Shown: positions 22,019 to 36,300, numbered from the stretch's first letter. The stretch: DNA of 64,000 nucleotides from Phoronis australis (GCA_002633005.1 NMRA01000405.1:22702-86701), one strand, 5' to 3'. The notes: generated by a model from the sequence alone, not told the origin. Translations and numbers: made by a program.

Positions 22019-22525
22019 TAGTTATTATCATCAATCAAAATCAATTTAATTCAAAGATTTCAGTTTTTAACTCCAGCATCTGTGAAAACAAATTTACCAG
22101 CCAATCTTGAGGGTCTGTTCAGGAGACAATCTTTTTAGAACTTCTTGGGCATATAGTATCCGGCACCCACATTGTTCTGACTGATTAGACTAGATAAGAT
22201 GGTGTTGGGTGTAACGCTGTAAATCGTAATGTTCAGCAAAGTTCCTAATGAGAGACCAACTTTTTTGTTTTCTTGCTTATTTTTGTGGGTGATTAGACGA
22301 ATGTGGTCACTACTGTACTAGCGAAAAATGTGGACATTTTTACACGAAACTACTCAAGAGCCTTTTAGTAAAAATGAACATGAAGGACCAACACATAAGC
22401 GTGGGGTCCCAAAATTTGAGCGTGGTACACACCATGCTCAAAAGGCCTGATGAGAACACTAGTAATCGTATCATCAGCCCATAGGGAAGCGAAACCATTA
22501 AGATATTATTGGGGACCAGACAAAG
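22019..22525. repeat. Direct 507-bp duplication, copy 2
   Basis: Near-identical partner of 21414-21920. Differences are a few substitutions (for example CTAGAG/CTTGAG early in the unit). No coding capacity beyond short frames. About 98 bp of unrelated sequence separates the copies. Confidence 0.95.
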
Positions 22526-22784
22526 GCCGCAAATTTCGTTAAAATGCCGTCCCTTAATGTTATTGTCATGGTTTTTCATTAAACTTGATTAAATTTGTTG
22601 CCACTGGGATTAAATAGGCAAATCCGATAACAAGTAAGGTTCAAATGTGTACTCTGGTTTAACTTGAGAAAAGCGGTATCTTAACTTAGAACTATTATCC
22701 GAGCGTCGCTCTGCCAGACCTGTATATGACAATCACTGAGAAAAATATTAATAATAAGGTTGTCTCACAGGCAACACTCTGGTT

Positions 22785-22926
22785 CATGGGCGGCGCAGCA
22801 CTAAAAAGTGTGGGTTATAGCCCCCAACACCCTGTGGTGCACCGCCCATAGACAATGGGCGCCGACCAGGAGCACTGGAAAAGTGGGGGCTGTAGCCCCC
22901 AGACCCCTATTGTGGGCCGCCCATGA
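22785..22926. mobile_element. Two adjacent copies of a small GC-rich palindromic element
   Basis: Two ~70-bp units (22785-22850 and 22852-22926), each bounded by CATGGGCGGCGC-like ends and containing a central GGGGGCTATAGCCCCC-like palindrome. The same unit occurs twice more at 24768-24911. Size and inverted ends fit a non-autonomous MITE-like repeat; mobility is inferred. Confidence 0.65.
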
Positions 22927-24200
22927 TTTTCCACAAGACCTCACAAAACCATGCTTGTAGAAGATTTCAACTTCAGGCACCCAGTTATGGCAACACCTTC
23001 CATCGGAGTCCAATTTAAACAATAAATCGTAGGTTGCTTTATACAATTAACGTAATATTTAATAAACAACGGGTAGCATTTACTCTTTGGCATCAGATGT
23101 AAAAACTACCCAGAGCAAAACTTAAATTTATGCCTATGCAAATTCCACTTAAAGGGGTACCTAATCGGGTTTTGACCTATCACAGATACTAAAAACGACT
23201 TTCCCAGCCATCCAGTTCTCTGAAACAAAATAACATGCTCTGTAACCCTCGACACGACCCTCAAAAGTTTGGAGGAAAACTTTCAAAGTCTAACGGTGAA
23301 GCGTGACCTACGGCTTTTCCAGAATTACATGGAAACAGTGGGAATTACAGACCACCCAATTAGTGAGATATAAGGAGCCGGGAGTACGAGTTTTTAATCG
23401 ATTCTTGTCTTCTACTTGCAAGATCGACGCCATGCATTAGTAGGTGACCAGGATTGGTTGAAGTCATCAAAACAGGGTTTAGTATCCTTTTATATAAGCA
23501 AAGCCTCAGTCACTGAGATAAACCTCCAAATTTAATATACTGCAAACTAATACTGAGACGGGCATTACTGTTCCGAGAAATACAAACAGATGGTCAACAA
23601 TGATGAAGGATTCAGTGATAAGAATGTAAAGCAATCTATTTTGAATCACAATCTCCCTCTCAGAAAATGTATAGTACAAATTATTGAGATACTCCGAGCC
23701 TTGATGACAAATTTACTTAATGATACCTAACGATTAAAACTGCGAAATATTTGAAAATGTTATCCGGCTTTTCCGTGCATTATCGCGTCATCGTGTCAAA
23801 CACGTTGTTCGTACATCTGTGTAACGCTGACTACCTAAAGACATAAATTAAATAGGCCTACTGTTTTCCTTGACCTATAAACACATTGCTCTGACGTAAT
23901 GTAATAATAGGATTCAAAATTATCTGGGTCTCCGCCCATTCTAGCTTGTAAACACGCCACAATATTTTCCCGCCGGAAAACAAAGCCCGCACTGACAAAA
24001 TTCATTGAACCAGTGAAGTATGGTTCAGCGAAGATTACTTAAGTTGTTTGTTAGCATTCATTTAATCAAATCCATACTTGAACTTTAATCGAGCAGTAAA
24101 TGATTGTGTTTTGGCGAGTTGTCAAAACATAAGGCTGAGTTTGTGTATTTAGACTATTATGGATTGACATTTGTTGTTGTTGGCTCAGAAAGAGACCTTA
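22927..24200. other. Non-coding stretch upstream of the kinesin
   Basis: No gene supported. AT-rich sequence of mixed character between the palindromic elements and the kinesin promoter region. Confidence 0.5.
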
Positions 24201-24324
24201 GCAACCAATAGGATCGCACCTGAATTCAATATGGCGACGTGTGTGTGTTGAATGTTTCGCAATCGTGATTTTATAGTATATAATTAGTTTTTATTTTGAC
24301 TTTGAATACGAATATTTCTTTAAG
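24201..24324 (+). promoter_or_regulatory. Probable promoter/5' leader of the kinesin gene
   Basis: A CCAAT box (AACCAATAGG at about 24202) and a YY1-like AATATGGCGAC at 24228-24238 lie 90-120 bp before the ATG. An in-frame TAG at 24274-24276 shows that the ATG at 24325 is the first usable start of this exon. The start has A at -3 and G at -1. No transcript end is visible in DNA, so the start site is inferred. Confidence 0.4.
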
Positions 24325-24372
24325 ATGTCTGAAGGAGAAAACGTCAAGGTTGCAGTTCGCGTGAGACCTTTC
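24325..24372 (+). CDS. KIF28: KIF28-like exon 1
   Basis: Residues 1-16, [16 protein letters not shown], the beta-1 strand of the motor. The exon ends in phase 0 directly before ATATCCTTTT, a U12-type AT donor. Confidence 0.88.
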
Positions 24373-27300
24373 ATATCCTTTTCCTCGAATTGATTATTTG
24401 ACGTCGTGTTTCCAGTTTACCTTTGCGGAACGGGCCTGATAAGTTTGGGGCAGATAGATGGAGGATTGACGCCAGACTGGTTTGGCATAGTGTGTGTGTA
24501 TTGGGGATCTAAAATACACAGACAACAGAAAGAGAACGGCAGCAGCATTTCTCAGAATGTGACAGAGTTCAGACAATCTGCGCTAAAAATGTCATCAGGG
24601 GGTTCTATGTACATGCAGCTAGCTATCCGTATACGTTGCCACAGTGTTGTGGCAAGTGATTTTGCGTAGGAAAATCAGCATTTAGATTATACAACTTTGA
24701 AGTTTCAGAATTCTCCTTGATTGAGGACATAACAGACGGACATTATGCGACAATTAAAGCACCATCTCATGGACGGCGCACCATAGGGGGCTGGGGGCTA
24801 TAGCCCCCACTTTTTTCAGTGCTACGCCGCACATGGTCTATATGCGATGCAACATAGGGGGACTGAGGGGGCTTTAGCCCCCCCATTTTTTTCAGTGCTG
24901 CGCCGCCCATGCATCTTATCTTATGGCACTTAATTGAGCTATCAGTCTGTCTCAACAGTGTCCAAGCTGCAAATGGCCGGGTTCTGAAGAGTCTTCTGCA
25001 TGTTTGGAACACATGTGCTTGCATGTTTTTGTTGTTAAAATTAGAGCTAAAATGAGGAAATATGCATTCCAATGATTTTTGCACCTTATAGTGTGCAAGT
25101 ATTGAATAGTTCATCTTTTAGTATGTGCCACAGCCAGTGATGCGTTCAACACGTAAGCAGATTTGGTGAATGTGAAAACCAATCTGATGCGCTGGTTTCT
25201 TTGATTTCACAAACATCAATTAACATTTATACCCACAGTTTTCTGTTATGAAAGTGGAAACAGCATCATCCCAATACTGAGCGTGGACTTCGTATAGGTT
25301 TGATACGGTTGCAAATCGACCATGGCTGGCATCATTGAAATGTTGTTTCTGTTTTGCGTTTCTTTTGGATATGCCGGTCTTAAAATATGTGAAATTAATT
25401 TATTCAGGTGCCAGATTTATATCTGAGTCTTCCAATTCTATCACAACAATATGTGTTCTGCTATCAGCATAATTGATTAGAATCACTTGATGGCTTTATG
25501 TACACTTTTAGTTTTAATAGTTTGCCTTTTCTCTCTGAGTGCATGCTAGCAAAAAGTTAAAAATGTAATTCATGGTACCGGGAGGCTTATAATTACAAAA
25601 GGTTAAAAAGCCTTTTATGCATCTCAGAAGCCACCGAAAAATCATTTAGATAAACTAACATTCAGTCCTTAAGTATGCAAATTTACAAGAAAGATTTATT
25701 GATTGATTGATTCTATTAAGCTAATATATTAAGAATGACAATATCGATAAGACTTGATCAGACGTACTGCATTAATTTTTCTCTGGTCGCCAAGCTATAA
25801 AACCAATGGCCCCCTAGTCATTCCAAGTCTCACCTTTTGCACCAATTTTCAAACTGCCCTCAGTCACCTGACAGCTCTCAAGGGTCCCCTGTGGCTACGA
25901 AACGGAGCCCCAACTTTCACTTCCACTGGCCGCCACAAGTTTTGAGGGGCTCGCATGTTGAAAAGACAAGACCCCTGTTTTGAGCAATCGCGAGGTCCTT
26001 TGCTGCAGCTTTTTAGCTTAATAGATTGCCCCACCTCCTGGTCGCCTCAATTTTAATACCCCTTATGGAGATGGGGAACCCCTTTTGCTCAGTTCCTCAA
26101 GCTGTAGCGTACTTAGCATAATATTGGACAAACTGAAAGTTTCATATGAATCCATGCAGTCATTTTTGAGATATGGATTTCCGAATTTGGCCAAAAGTGA
26201 AATTGTTCTAGGGTTCTAAGGCTTAAATTATGACTTAGTGGCGTGAATTGTTTTTCATGTGGTCCTACTACTTTCCCTTCAATCATTCCATTGTCTCTGT
26301 CCTTTCCTTAACCTTGCTTACAATGGTCGTGAGCGTGCGCGTAACGCCACACTCATTGTTGACATGAAAGGCCCCAGCACCATGCTGCATAACCCTGAAA
26401 ATATGGACGAAGAACCACGCAAGTTCGCCTTTGACTACAGTTACTGGTCCCATGATGGTTGCAGGGACAGGGGTGATGGATACTGGGAGGCAGATCCATC
26501 TCACCCTAATGGCAAGAAGTTCTGTTCTCAGGTGAGTTCATTAAAGACAGGTGTGAGCATATGTAGAATATTAAGTTTTATAAACGGTATGGAAATTTTA
26601 GGGATTGGGGTTAGTGCTCACCCTTTAATGGTGATAACTTTCTAGGGATTGAGCTAGAGTTCACTTTAATGGTGGTAACTTTCAACTTTTTGATATGTTA
26701 TCACTTTAAGTTTTCGTTTTTAAATATTGAACTTTTTTGCAGAAATTGTAACTGTTTCGTGTTAGTTGTGATCATTCCTTTTTTGTGTTGTTCTCTGCCA
26801 CCGTTTACATTATAATACAAAAATGAAACACGGTTCACTGGTAAAATTGATACTCAAGTTTGTAGCTACATCATTTTCTAAGAAAGAAATATGAACTAGT
26901 GGAATTTTTGGACATGAAGACTTAAAGGTCTCATTGTAGATACTTGTGCACCTACAGTAATTGTCTACTCATCTGGAGATGACGATTCAAACCCCTCCAT
27001 CCCTCAAACTCCACTTGTGAAAAGGAGTTCCAGGCTAATGAGTGATAAATGCTATTGTTGTTGTAGTTGTTGTTGTTGTTGTTGTTTACCTTTCTTGTTC
27101 TGTTTTAGCAAACTGTATATGACAACCTCGGCCAGGGTGTACTGACCAATGCCTGGGAAGGGTACAACACCACTCTGTTTGCTTATGGCCAGACTGGGTC
27201 TGGCAAGAGTTGGTCCATGGTCGGTTACGGCATCAATAAAGGTAGGCTCTAAGGGTCATCTTCAACGAGGGCTTATTTTAGGGTGTAGAGGTATTGTATT

Positions 27301-30300
27301 TCATAAGTCCACCCTTTGCTTATTCTTTTGTTCTGACATTCATCAACGATTGAGATAATGTCCAGGCTGGATGCTGAGATGTTCCCAAGATTATTTGATT
27401 TTTTAATTCTTTGTCATGCCACTTTTTCTTATCAAAAGTGATTCAATTTCTAAACAGGAACAAATTAAAGAGTCACCAGTGTCGAAAGGCTTAAAAGCAC
27501 TTGGCAAAAATTTCGTAGTCTTTAAATTGCGCGACTGATTCAGAAAAAAACAATTGGTAATGTTTGTGTTGAAGGAAGCTAAGTCATTCCACATAGGAAA
27601 ACATATTTTTACTAGCTTTGTTTTTACATTATCATAACCTAATTTTTAGGGTAACTTGCAAAGTTAGAGTTATGGTATTTATTTCTTTTGCTAGTGTCGT
27701 TTATTGTGCCGTATTGTTTACATTTGCTGTTATTGTATTTATCAGGAATTGTACCTCTGTTCACGGACAAAATGTTCAAAGACGTGGACGAGAAGAAGAC
27801 TGGTGGAGAGGTGGAGTGTGAAGTGATGTTTAGTATGTTGGAGATATACAATGAACAAGTGAGGGATTTGCTGAACCCAGTCAACAAGAAGGGTGGACTT
27901 AGGGTGCGACAGAGCCCAAAGTTGGGGTTTTACGGTACGTTTTAATTTAAAGGTGGGGAACGTTCTGCTGTGCTATTCTTTCTGTGTTGGCTAATGGATC
28001 AGAATTTGAAATTATTGAATTTGAAATTACCTGGTACTGTTGTTGTGGAGTTGTATTTTTATTTTGGTCAGAGACTGATTGAGATTTACCGCATGGCCAA
28101 GTTATACTCAGTTTTCTTACTACAGACTGCTAGCAATAAAAGTCACTCCTAAATAATTTCACGGTTTTGTTTAGAAGTGCAAAGAAATTGAGTCTATTAC
28201 ATGTATGTGGCCAGTTGTACGGTAAAATTTCACCAATTTCCGATGAAAATAATTGCCAAAATTGCACTTTTACGATTCTTCAAGGACTTCCAATATTGTT
28301 GTGAGTGCCCAGAAGTTATCACAATTTGATGTGATGGAAGATATCCAACAAAACTTGAACACTGTAATGAAAATAGGAGAAAATAAAAAATTCATCTGTC
28401 AGCCACACTGTGCCCTGCAAGGTATTACCACACTATTAAGTGGCTGAATTGCAACATAGATCATTTGCAATTAGGTACTAAATAAATCAACAGTAGCTCT
28501 ACTTATTTCCTAAACACACTAGGTGAGTTCAGCTTCCTGACATTACATAATAGTAACAATGCTGTAGAGTAATTAATGATGTCCACCGGTGACATCTGAT
28601 CTCTTCATGGTCCGCAGTGATTTAGATGCTACGTGAATTGATCACTTGATACACACAGGTCAGGGAAGGCTTCACCATGCTATTATACAGAACTATTATC
28701 CCAATTGCTGCCTTGCAGGTTTTTTCTCAATTAATTCTCCTTGATGACTAATTTTCTTTGTTGACTTGACACTGTTGCCTCTACTGGCCAGATATGAAAA
28801 TACTCCCCAAGGTGCCAAAATATAGCTCTGTGTCTGAGGAGTGGAAACGTTTACATTAAAATCTGTATCAGCTTAATTACTGATTGTAAAATGCTGAGAA
28901 ACTGGGATATTATGATAATTACTGTAATTATAATTATTATTATGGTTATTGTGCTGTTTCAAATTGCAGTGTTGTTGTACTTAACCATTGCAATTGTAAT
29001 TTTGTTCATTATAACCATGGTTACTTTTATGTATTATTATTGTAATTATTATTTGTTATTTATGTATTGATCAAAATCATTTCCAGCTGAGGGCCTGACT
29101 GAGGCTGCTGTTGGCAGTTACGCCGAGATTGAGGGTAAAATTGAAGAGGGTACCACCAACCGCACTGTGGCCGCTACCAACATGAACGCCACAAGCAGGT
29201 CAGTTAATGGACTGTGCTTTCTTGCAACTGTACACCCATTGCTGAACTTGAGCTTACACCCAGTTTAAGACTGGTTTGTGTAAATCTCCTTGCTGGTAAA
29301 GCCATCTCCCTTCCTGATACCAGTCGTATAGTTCCACTCTCAATTTTTTTTATGTGACAACTTTCCATGAGCTTGGACTAGACATACTGAATGTCCCTAG
29401 AGGCAGCATTAGTTACAAGTCTAAATCTTTACTTGGGCTGAAACAAGCCAGGTTGGACCTGAAATTTCCTGAATGTTTTTGGTAAAACCAAATACCTCTG
29501 CAGGTCACAGTTAGTGCCCTATTTTTACAACATTACAAAAATAGTGTTTTAGATTACAGTCACCCAAGGCTTTTCTCATTTATGCACAGTCCATAGCTGT
29601 TGAGAGGGGTGCTCTTGTCATAGATTCGTATTAGGGGCCATTTTCACCAACAGTTAGGTCATTTCCTCACCATTCAAATTACTTCCAAGTGAGAATTGAT
29701 GTCAAAACACGTTCACTCTTCCCGTAATTAAATTGATTAATGCGATGATAAACAAGTTTATAGGCCGTTTACACCTGCACTGGTGTGTCCTTTGAAGTAA
29801 ATGGTCGTGCTATAAAAATGCCAGCTAGCAAAGCGCCAACACTTGTAACATTCGCATTACTGGCGTTTTTGCAACTAGCAAAAGGGCTTGTAAAAACGAT
29901 AACATTTTAGCTTTTTTGAGAATGGGTACGAGTAACTTGACATTAGAGTGGGTTTTTGCCTAGACATGCAAGTTAACGTTTTACTCTTTCCCCTCTTTTT
30001 AAAAGTCATTTTTGCATGAAGTGCTATCAAAAATAGGACCAAAACACATTCAAGTGTTTTTGACACTGAAAAACTGCAAACATTTCCGCCACAGAGGTGA
30101 ACCTGATATATGGTCAAATAGTTCCCATGCTCGTAGTGTGTTGTAAATACTTTACTCATGTGTAACAGATTACTTTGAGTCAAACTCACTCTGTCCATTT
30201 TAAATATCTCACATTTAGTCTCTTCATTGGACTCCAAACGATTTCAAATCTACATGACTTATAAGCTGCATTTACAAATTACACCCCACTCACCCAGATT

Positions 30301-33300
30301 GCTTGCAGATTGTGCATTTTTGTGCTTCCAATGCAATAAACCTAATATGGTGGAAATAATGGCAGGCACACTACTTTCTGACAAAGATTTACACGTTCAA
30401 TTAACATGGGAATTTCTCTATGAACATGCTTGACTGGCTGCTTGGCTAGGGTGAGGCACCTCACCTCGACTTAAGTCTTGGTGTAGCTTATATGGGAAGG
30501 TCTGTAAACTCTTTTCTCATGGCATGAGATGTCAATCTAACCCATTAATGGGTTTTTGTTAACATATTGGTGCAAACTTTCATTGTTCATCTAGACCCTC
30601 ATGCTAACTACCTACCACGACGATTAACTAATAATCCAATTGCATGGTTTTTGGCTAATTAATCGCGTTTCTTCAACGAAATGATCCTATCCTAACCTAA
30701 CTTTTCATGGGGAATTCAAACAGTTAAAAAGTCACTAGTTATGGTGCACAATATTGCAACTTCAGCCAGTTTGCAGCTAAGTCATCGCAGATGTAATAAT
30801 TGTTGTCTTCTATGCAAAAGGGACTTAGATCATTGCTCGTGTTCAGAAGAACTGCTGGTAACAGCAGTTCTTGTAGAAAGTTATTGACTAAGTACATGGC
30901 CAAGTTTCTGATTGTGGGGAGCATTCTGTAAATTTTCTACTCATGTTTACCAATTACTTTCAGCCGAGCTCACACTGTTGTCGGAATCACACTGATTCAG
31001 AAGTTTCAGAATGCTGCTGGCGAGGATACGACCAAAACAGCTGTGGTCAACCTGGTGGACTTGGCTGGCAGGTCAGTCTTGTGACCCAGGAGGTCTGGGT
31101 TCACTATAAACCCCTTATTCTTTTTCTTGTGCCACAAGTTTTTATTTATTTATAAATGAGGTCTTTTCCAGTGAGGAGGTACGGTATGGCGAAGAAAATT
31201 GTACCCAATTAAGCCTTTGCAATTTTTGTGACCAAGCTATATAATGTTGCCTAGCAGCTGATTAAAAAGTCTGTCAAACTTTCAGACTGAATAACAATGA
31301 TAAAACCATGCAAATAGCAAAACTAAACAGTTGCATTACACGTGGAGACAAATTATATGGCCTGTACCTGAAAGGTTATTTATTGAGCTCCAAACAGAGT
31401 ATTGTACTGAATAATGGGGATACTTAACTTAAAATATTTAAACCATAATTTGTCCTGAAGTTACTAGAGTCATAAAATGTGACCCTTGCCTTTTTGGTAT
31501 CACACAGTCTGACTTACAAATTATAACTAAATTTTAGGCTTGAGGTTTATAATATACCAATGTATCATGTGCTTAGAATGTGTAATATGTGAATTGTATG
31601 TATGCTTGTTATTATGTATTTGTATATGCATTGCTACAGTGAACGTGCCGAGAGTACTGGAGCTACTGGTGATCGGCTGAAAGAGGGCGCTGCTATCAAC
31701 AAGTCTTTGTCGTCTCTTGGTAACGTGATTGCTGCTCTTGCAGACCGTAGCTCAGGAAAAGATGTCCGAGGTGAGAACTTTTGGTTGACTTATGTTAAGA
31801 ATGATTCCATATAAAAACCATATGAAAATGAAAAATCACTACATACTCAAAAATTCGTACAGAACTAATACTTTGTGCATGTGTTGGGATGCTGGCCCAA
31901 AGTACACTGCTGCAATATTTGCACTCAATGACCTTTGGTTACCGAGATATGACCTATTTGGCAATAAAGTCATATTTTGCATTTTTTCATGTCAGTAAAA
32001 CTGCATTTTTTGAACGGCAAAAAATCAGACTTCGAAAACTGGTGACAAAGTTTGACACTGATTGTCATAAAGATTCATGTAAGGTTAGTAAGAAAATGAA
32101 ATTTGCAACTCATAGGTACAATTAAATTTCCAGCAGGGGAGAAAACTCCGAGACCACTTTTCAGGCCAGTCACAAGTGGCNATGAAAAAATGAACAAGGT
32201 CAATTTGGCAATTGTTCTTGTCCAAAATTGGTGAGATTTTGCTGCCAGTAGTTGTTCTAAAATGCGGATGCGCTCTATTTCTGACTACCTAGAGAAGTAT
32301 GCGTTTCGAAACTATAATGCAGAGAAGTATCCTGAACACACCGACTGCAATTGATATGAAAACATTAATTTATTACGTAACTTCATGGAAGTAGCAACAA
32401 ACCCACCTTCCGTCACAAACACAGTTTTTTAATTAGATCACTTACCGTTACAAAGTTGGTCTCGGATTGTTCCCTAGTCAAAATAAGTGTGATTTATGAG
32501 CTTGGAAAGAGCTGACAGTTCACCGTTGCTTCATACCAAGCTCTGGCGTGTTATTTCATTCACTGGGCACAGTCTCAAGGAATAACGAAGTATCAATTCT
32601 TTGAATAACGAAGTATCAACAATCACTGTCACCTCAGTAAGGAATGTGTCAAAATAAATTTTTAGTGGCAGAAGATTATAACCAAATATTTAGGTTCTTT
32701 GATGGAAAATGAATTTATTGATAACACTAAAAATTTAGTTACTGAAAAGATTTCTGTTCCAGTTGAGACTTGTTCTAATATGTAAATGTTATGAAAGAAC
32801 AGTGTTTTTAGGTTTGATAATTGGGATAGAAAGAACGCACCCTGTATAGTAAAGTACAATGCTTGATCAAAATTTGTTTTTCAGTTCCCTACCGTGACTC
32901 TGTTCTGACCAAACTGCTGAAGAATGCTCTGGGTGGTAACAGCAAGACTATTATGGTACATGATTCTGTATTTCAACTAGTGCCTAATTTTGTGGTAGTA
33001 ATTTCAACTGTAGTACGCCTTGTTTTGATTGAAAAAAATAATAATTAATTTCCCAAATTTTTTATGAAGTAAGGAATATATCCAGATTTGAAAGTCTTAA
33101 GTTACAAATTTTTTCTAAATCTGTTACTTTATTTAAGGATTTCTGCAAAATATTTATAGTATTTTGCTGGAGGCGGTAAAGTTTTAATCACTTTTTGCAC
33201 TCCAAGTCATCTGTATATTCTTCACTGTTACAAACTCCAGCTTGGAATAAACATTAATAAAACAACATTTTTATCCTTTTTCAGATTGCTGCTGTAAGCC

Positions 33301-36300
33301 CTGCTGACATAAATTATGATGAGTCCTTGTCAACTCTCAGATATGGTGAGTTTAATAAATTATTGTCTATTTTATATTTACTACTAAATAATATTGCTGA
33401 AAAATTTCTGTTGAATTGGTATCTCAGCTGAAAAAAGTCAAATAGTTAATGCACATACCATGTATAACGTAATATCAAACAGAAAGCTTGAATGAAAGTT
33501 TGATTTAGTCAAGTCTTTTGCAAAACTGATTTTTAACATGCATTTTGACATTGATTCATTTTCCTATAGTTTCATCATTCTTGTTTACATATTAATTTGT
33601 GTCACTTTTTCTCTTTAACAACAGCATACCTATGTTCGATTAAAAATTATACATATGCCATTACGTCTTTGAACAACTGCCAGACAACTTTTGCTTACAA
33701 TCAAGCAGAGGTAGGCTGATGTTCTGAGTTCAGAAGAACCAGTTGTCTGTTGAATCCTTGGTATTTAATTTAATGCTCCAGCTATATTACTATTGCTTTA
33801 AGATATCATTTCCGTGTAACACACCCCACATTTAAGGACCATCTGGGTAGTAAAATTCCTTTAATGCATTCATTAAATGGCTTCAGACAGAGCTAATAAC
33901 CCCAGATAGTAGCATGCAATGTCCAGAACACAATAGCCCAGTTGGCACAGCCGGCTCTAACAAAAGGTTAGCTGTGAATAGATCGTCTCAACTTCCATGG
34001 CTAGCCTGTTCACTGCATTCAATCCTGACACCTGTTGTTCTGTGATGCTACTAAAATATTAAGGGAATATCTGCCAACTGAGAGGCAAATTGGGAAAGCT
34101 GTATCTAAGGCTGCTTAACTAAGAGTCTCTCTTATGCAGCTGACAGAGCCAAGCAAATCAAAACAGTTGCCAAAGTCAACGAGGATCCGACTGAGAAGTT
34201 GATCCGTGAGTTGTCTGAAGAGAATGAGAGATTGAAGAAGTTGTTGGAGAGTGGCGGCATAGAGCTGCCCAAAGGAAGTGGTGAGAACGGCATTGAGGAA
34301 ACTGAAGGAATGAGTGAGGATGGTAAGTGTTCAGATTAGAACTACTTGTAGAAGTATCTAAGGAGGGACTTCTGCGTGCAAGGATGAAAGATGGGTTACT
34401 TGTATAGGAAGGGAAATAGAAAGATTAGAGGATAACCTAAGAGGACGAGGCTGGAATATGGTAGAATTTACTGTAGGGAAAGAAGTTGGATGGATGAACA
34501 GAGGAGGGTGATTAAGAAGTGGTAAGATGGAACTTCCCTTGGTATGCAGAGCAAAGGAGACTGAAAGGATGACTTAGGTGGGGAGGATAAGTGATGAGGG
34601 TGGAAGTACTCAAGGAAAAAGAAATCATGGGATGGAGGGAGCGGGTTGGACAACTTTGGATGGTGAATGTGGGATGTGGAATTTTAAGCATTTTAGGGGA
34701 AACGAAAGGATGGAAAAAGTGACTGAGAGGAAAACTGAGATGAGAGGGAGTGGTGGGGGCAGTAGTCCTCAAAGGAAGGGAAACACATGGGATAAAGGGG
34801 ATAGATTCGACATTTTGGAATGTTGAGTTTGGGAAATGGAAATTGGAATGACAAATGGCGGATAAAGCGAACTGAGGGGGAGGAGAATGTAGTGGTGGGG
34901 GTAGAATTACCCAAGGGTAGGGAGGCATAGGATAAAAGGACATGAGGAAATGTGTACAGAGAGGGAATATTGGATGGTGAATAAGAAAGGGGTACAATGT
35001 GCTTGCTTGTGGGCTTCTTTACCCATACAAACATCAAAGCATTTTGGGTTTCTTGGACTGTTTAAACAGGATAGACTTGATGTACCACTTTTTCTTGATG
35101 TTCCATCATATAAACTTTTGTTTTTATGAAGAGTGAAATGTTGCTGTAATCTGCAGAACTTTAAATCTCAGTCCCACCAGGTCTTCTTTAGGGGTAGAAA
35201 AACAGTTATCTCCAATGATTCTACTGACAGTGAATGTGCCCGGGAATTTTCAATAAAGACAAGTATTAAATTGCTCCTGTTCTTCAACAGAGAAAGCAGC
35301 ATTAAAGAAAGAGTTAGAGGATGACTACAAAGCAGAACTTGAGGAGAATGCCAGACGTATGGAAGAGATGCAGAAGACATTTGAGGAGAAACTTAAGAAA
35401 GCTCAGGAAGGTGGTCAGGTAACGTATCCAGTGAATCGGTGTCAAACTATGTACCTATTGTAGACATTCAACTGGTAGATCACAATGTATGTTATTGATG
35501 GAAAATGTACCTTAACATTACAGGATTATTTTAAAATTAACCCTAGCATAGTTTTCGTTACCTTGTCGGACTTACTAAACATGAAAGCATGGAAGTTTTG
35601 AGACATCCACTTGAGGTATCAAAATATAGAAAAAACTTAAGTCGAATACTGGAATGTCACTAATTCAAGTAAGCAAATTCCAGTATTCTACTGCATCTCA
35701 TTCCCCAACCTTTAACATAGAAAGTTTCTCACCTGTTGGGATTTGAACGGGCAGTTACTACTTTACAGCTGCTAGAATTTTATAACTGGCTTTTAGGTAC
35801 AGCGATAGCTCTGCCTACAGTTAAACGATATATTCTTATATATATTTTTTGGATCAGTTTGTTTGTTTTCAGTATATAACCACCATCATCTTAATTTCAG
35901 GGTACTGCAATCAATGAAGTGGCCGAGAAAAAGAAGACCACGCCTCACCTGTCTAATTTGAATTTTGACGCCCAGTTGTCTGATAAAATCATCTACTTCT
36001 TAGACTCTCCTCAAAAGAAAGTTGGAAATCAACATGGGGAGGCATCAGATATCACAATCATTGGCAAGAAGTGAGTTATTCACTACATGACTTTGGTGGC
36101 AATATTGATGACTAGCAGATTCAGGGCCCTCAATGCCTCTGGGACTGAATATTGGCTCCATTCTCTCTGAAAAATATTTTAATATCGTATGAAATTAATC
36201 CCTTACTGGACTCAAAATTCCCCTCCAATGATTAAAAAATTCTATGAAGTTTAGAATCACTTGATCTCTCAGCGTCCTTCAAATTGGTGGTGTCTGGTGG

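Noticed and set aside
21735-22579. Two nearly identical minus-strand frames (FSSGLLSMVCTTLKF)
   Set aside because: They are copies carried by the 507-bp duplication; short, without domain or splice context.
34512-35037. Minus-strand Pro/Ser/Phe-rich frames
   Set aside because: They are the complement of a purine-rich intron repeat inside the kinesin gene.
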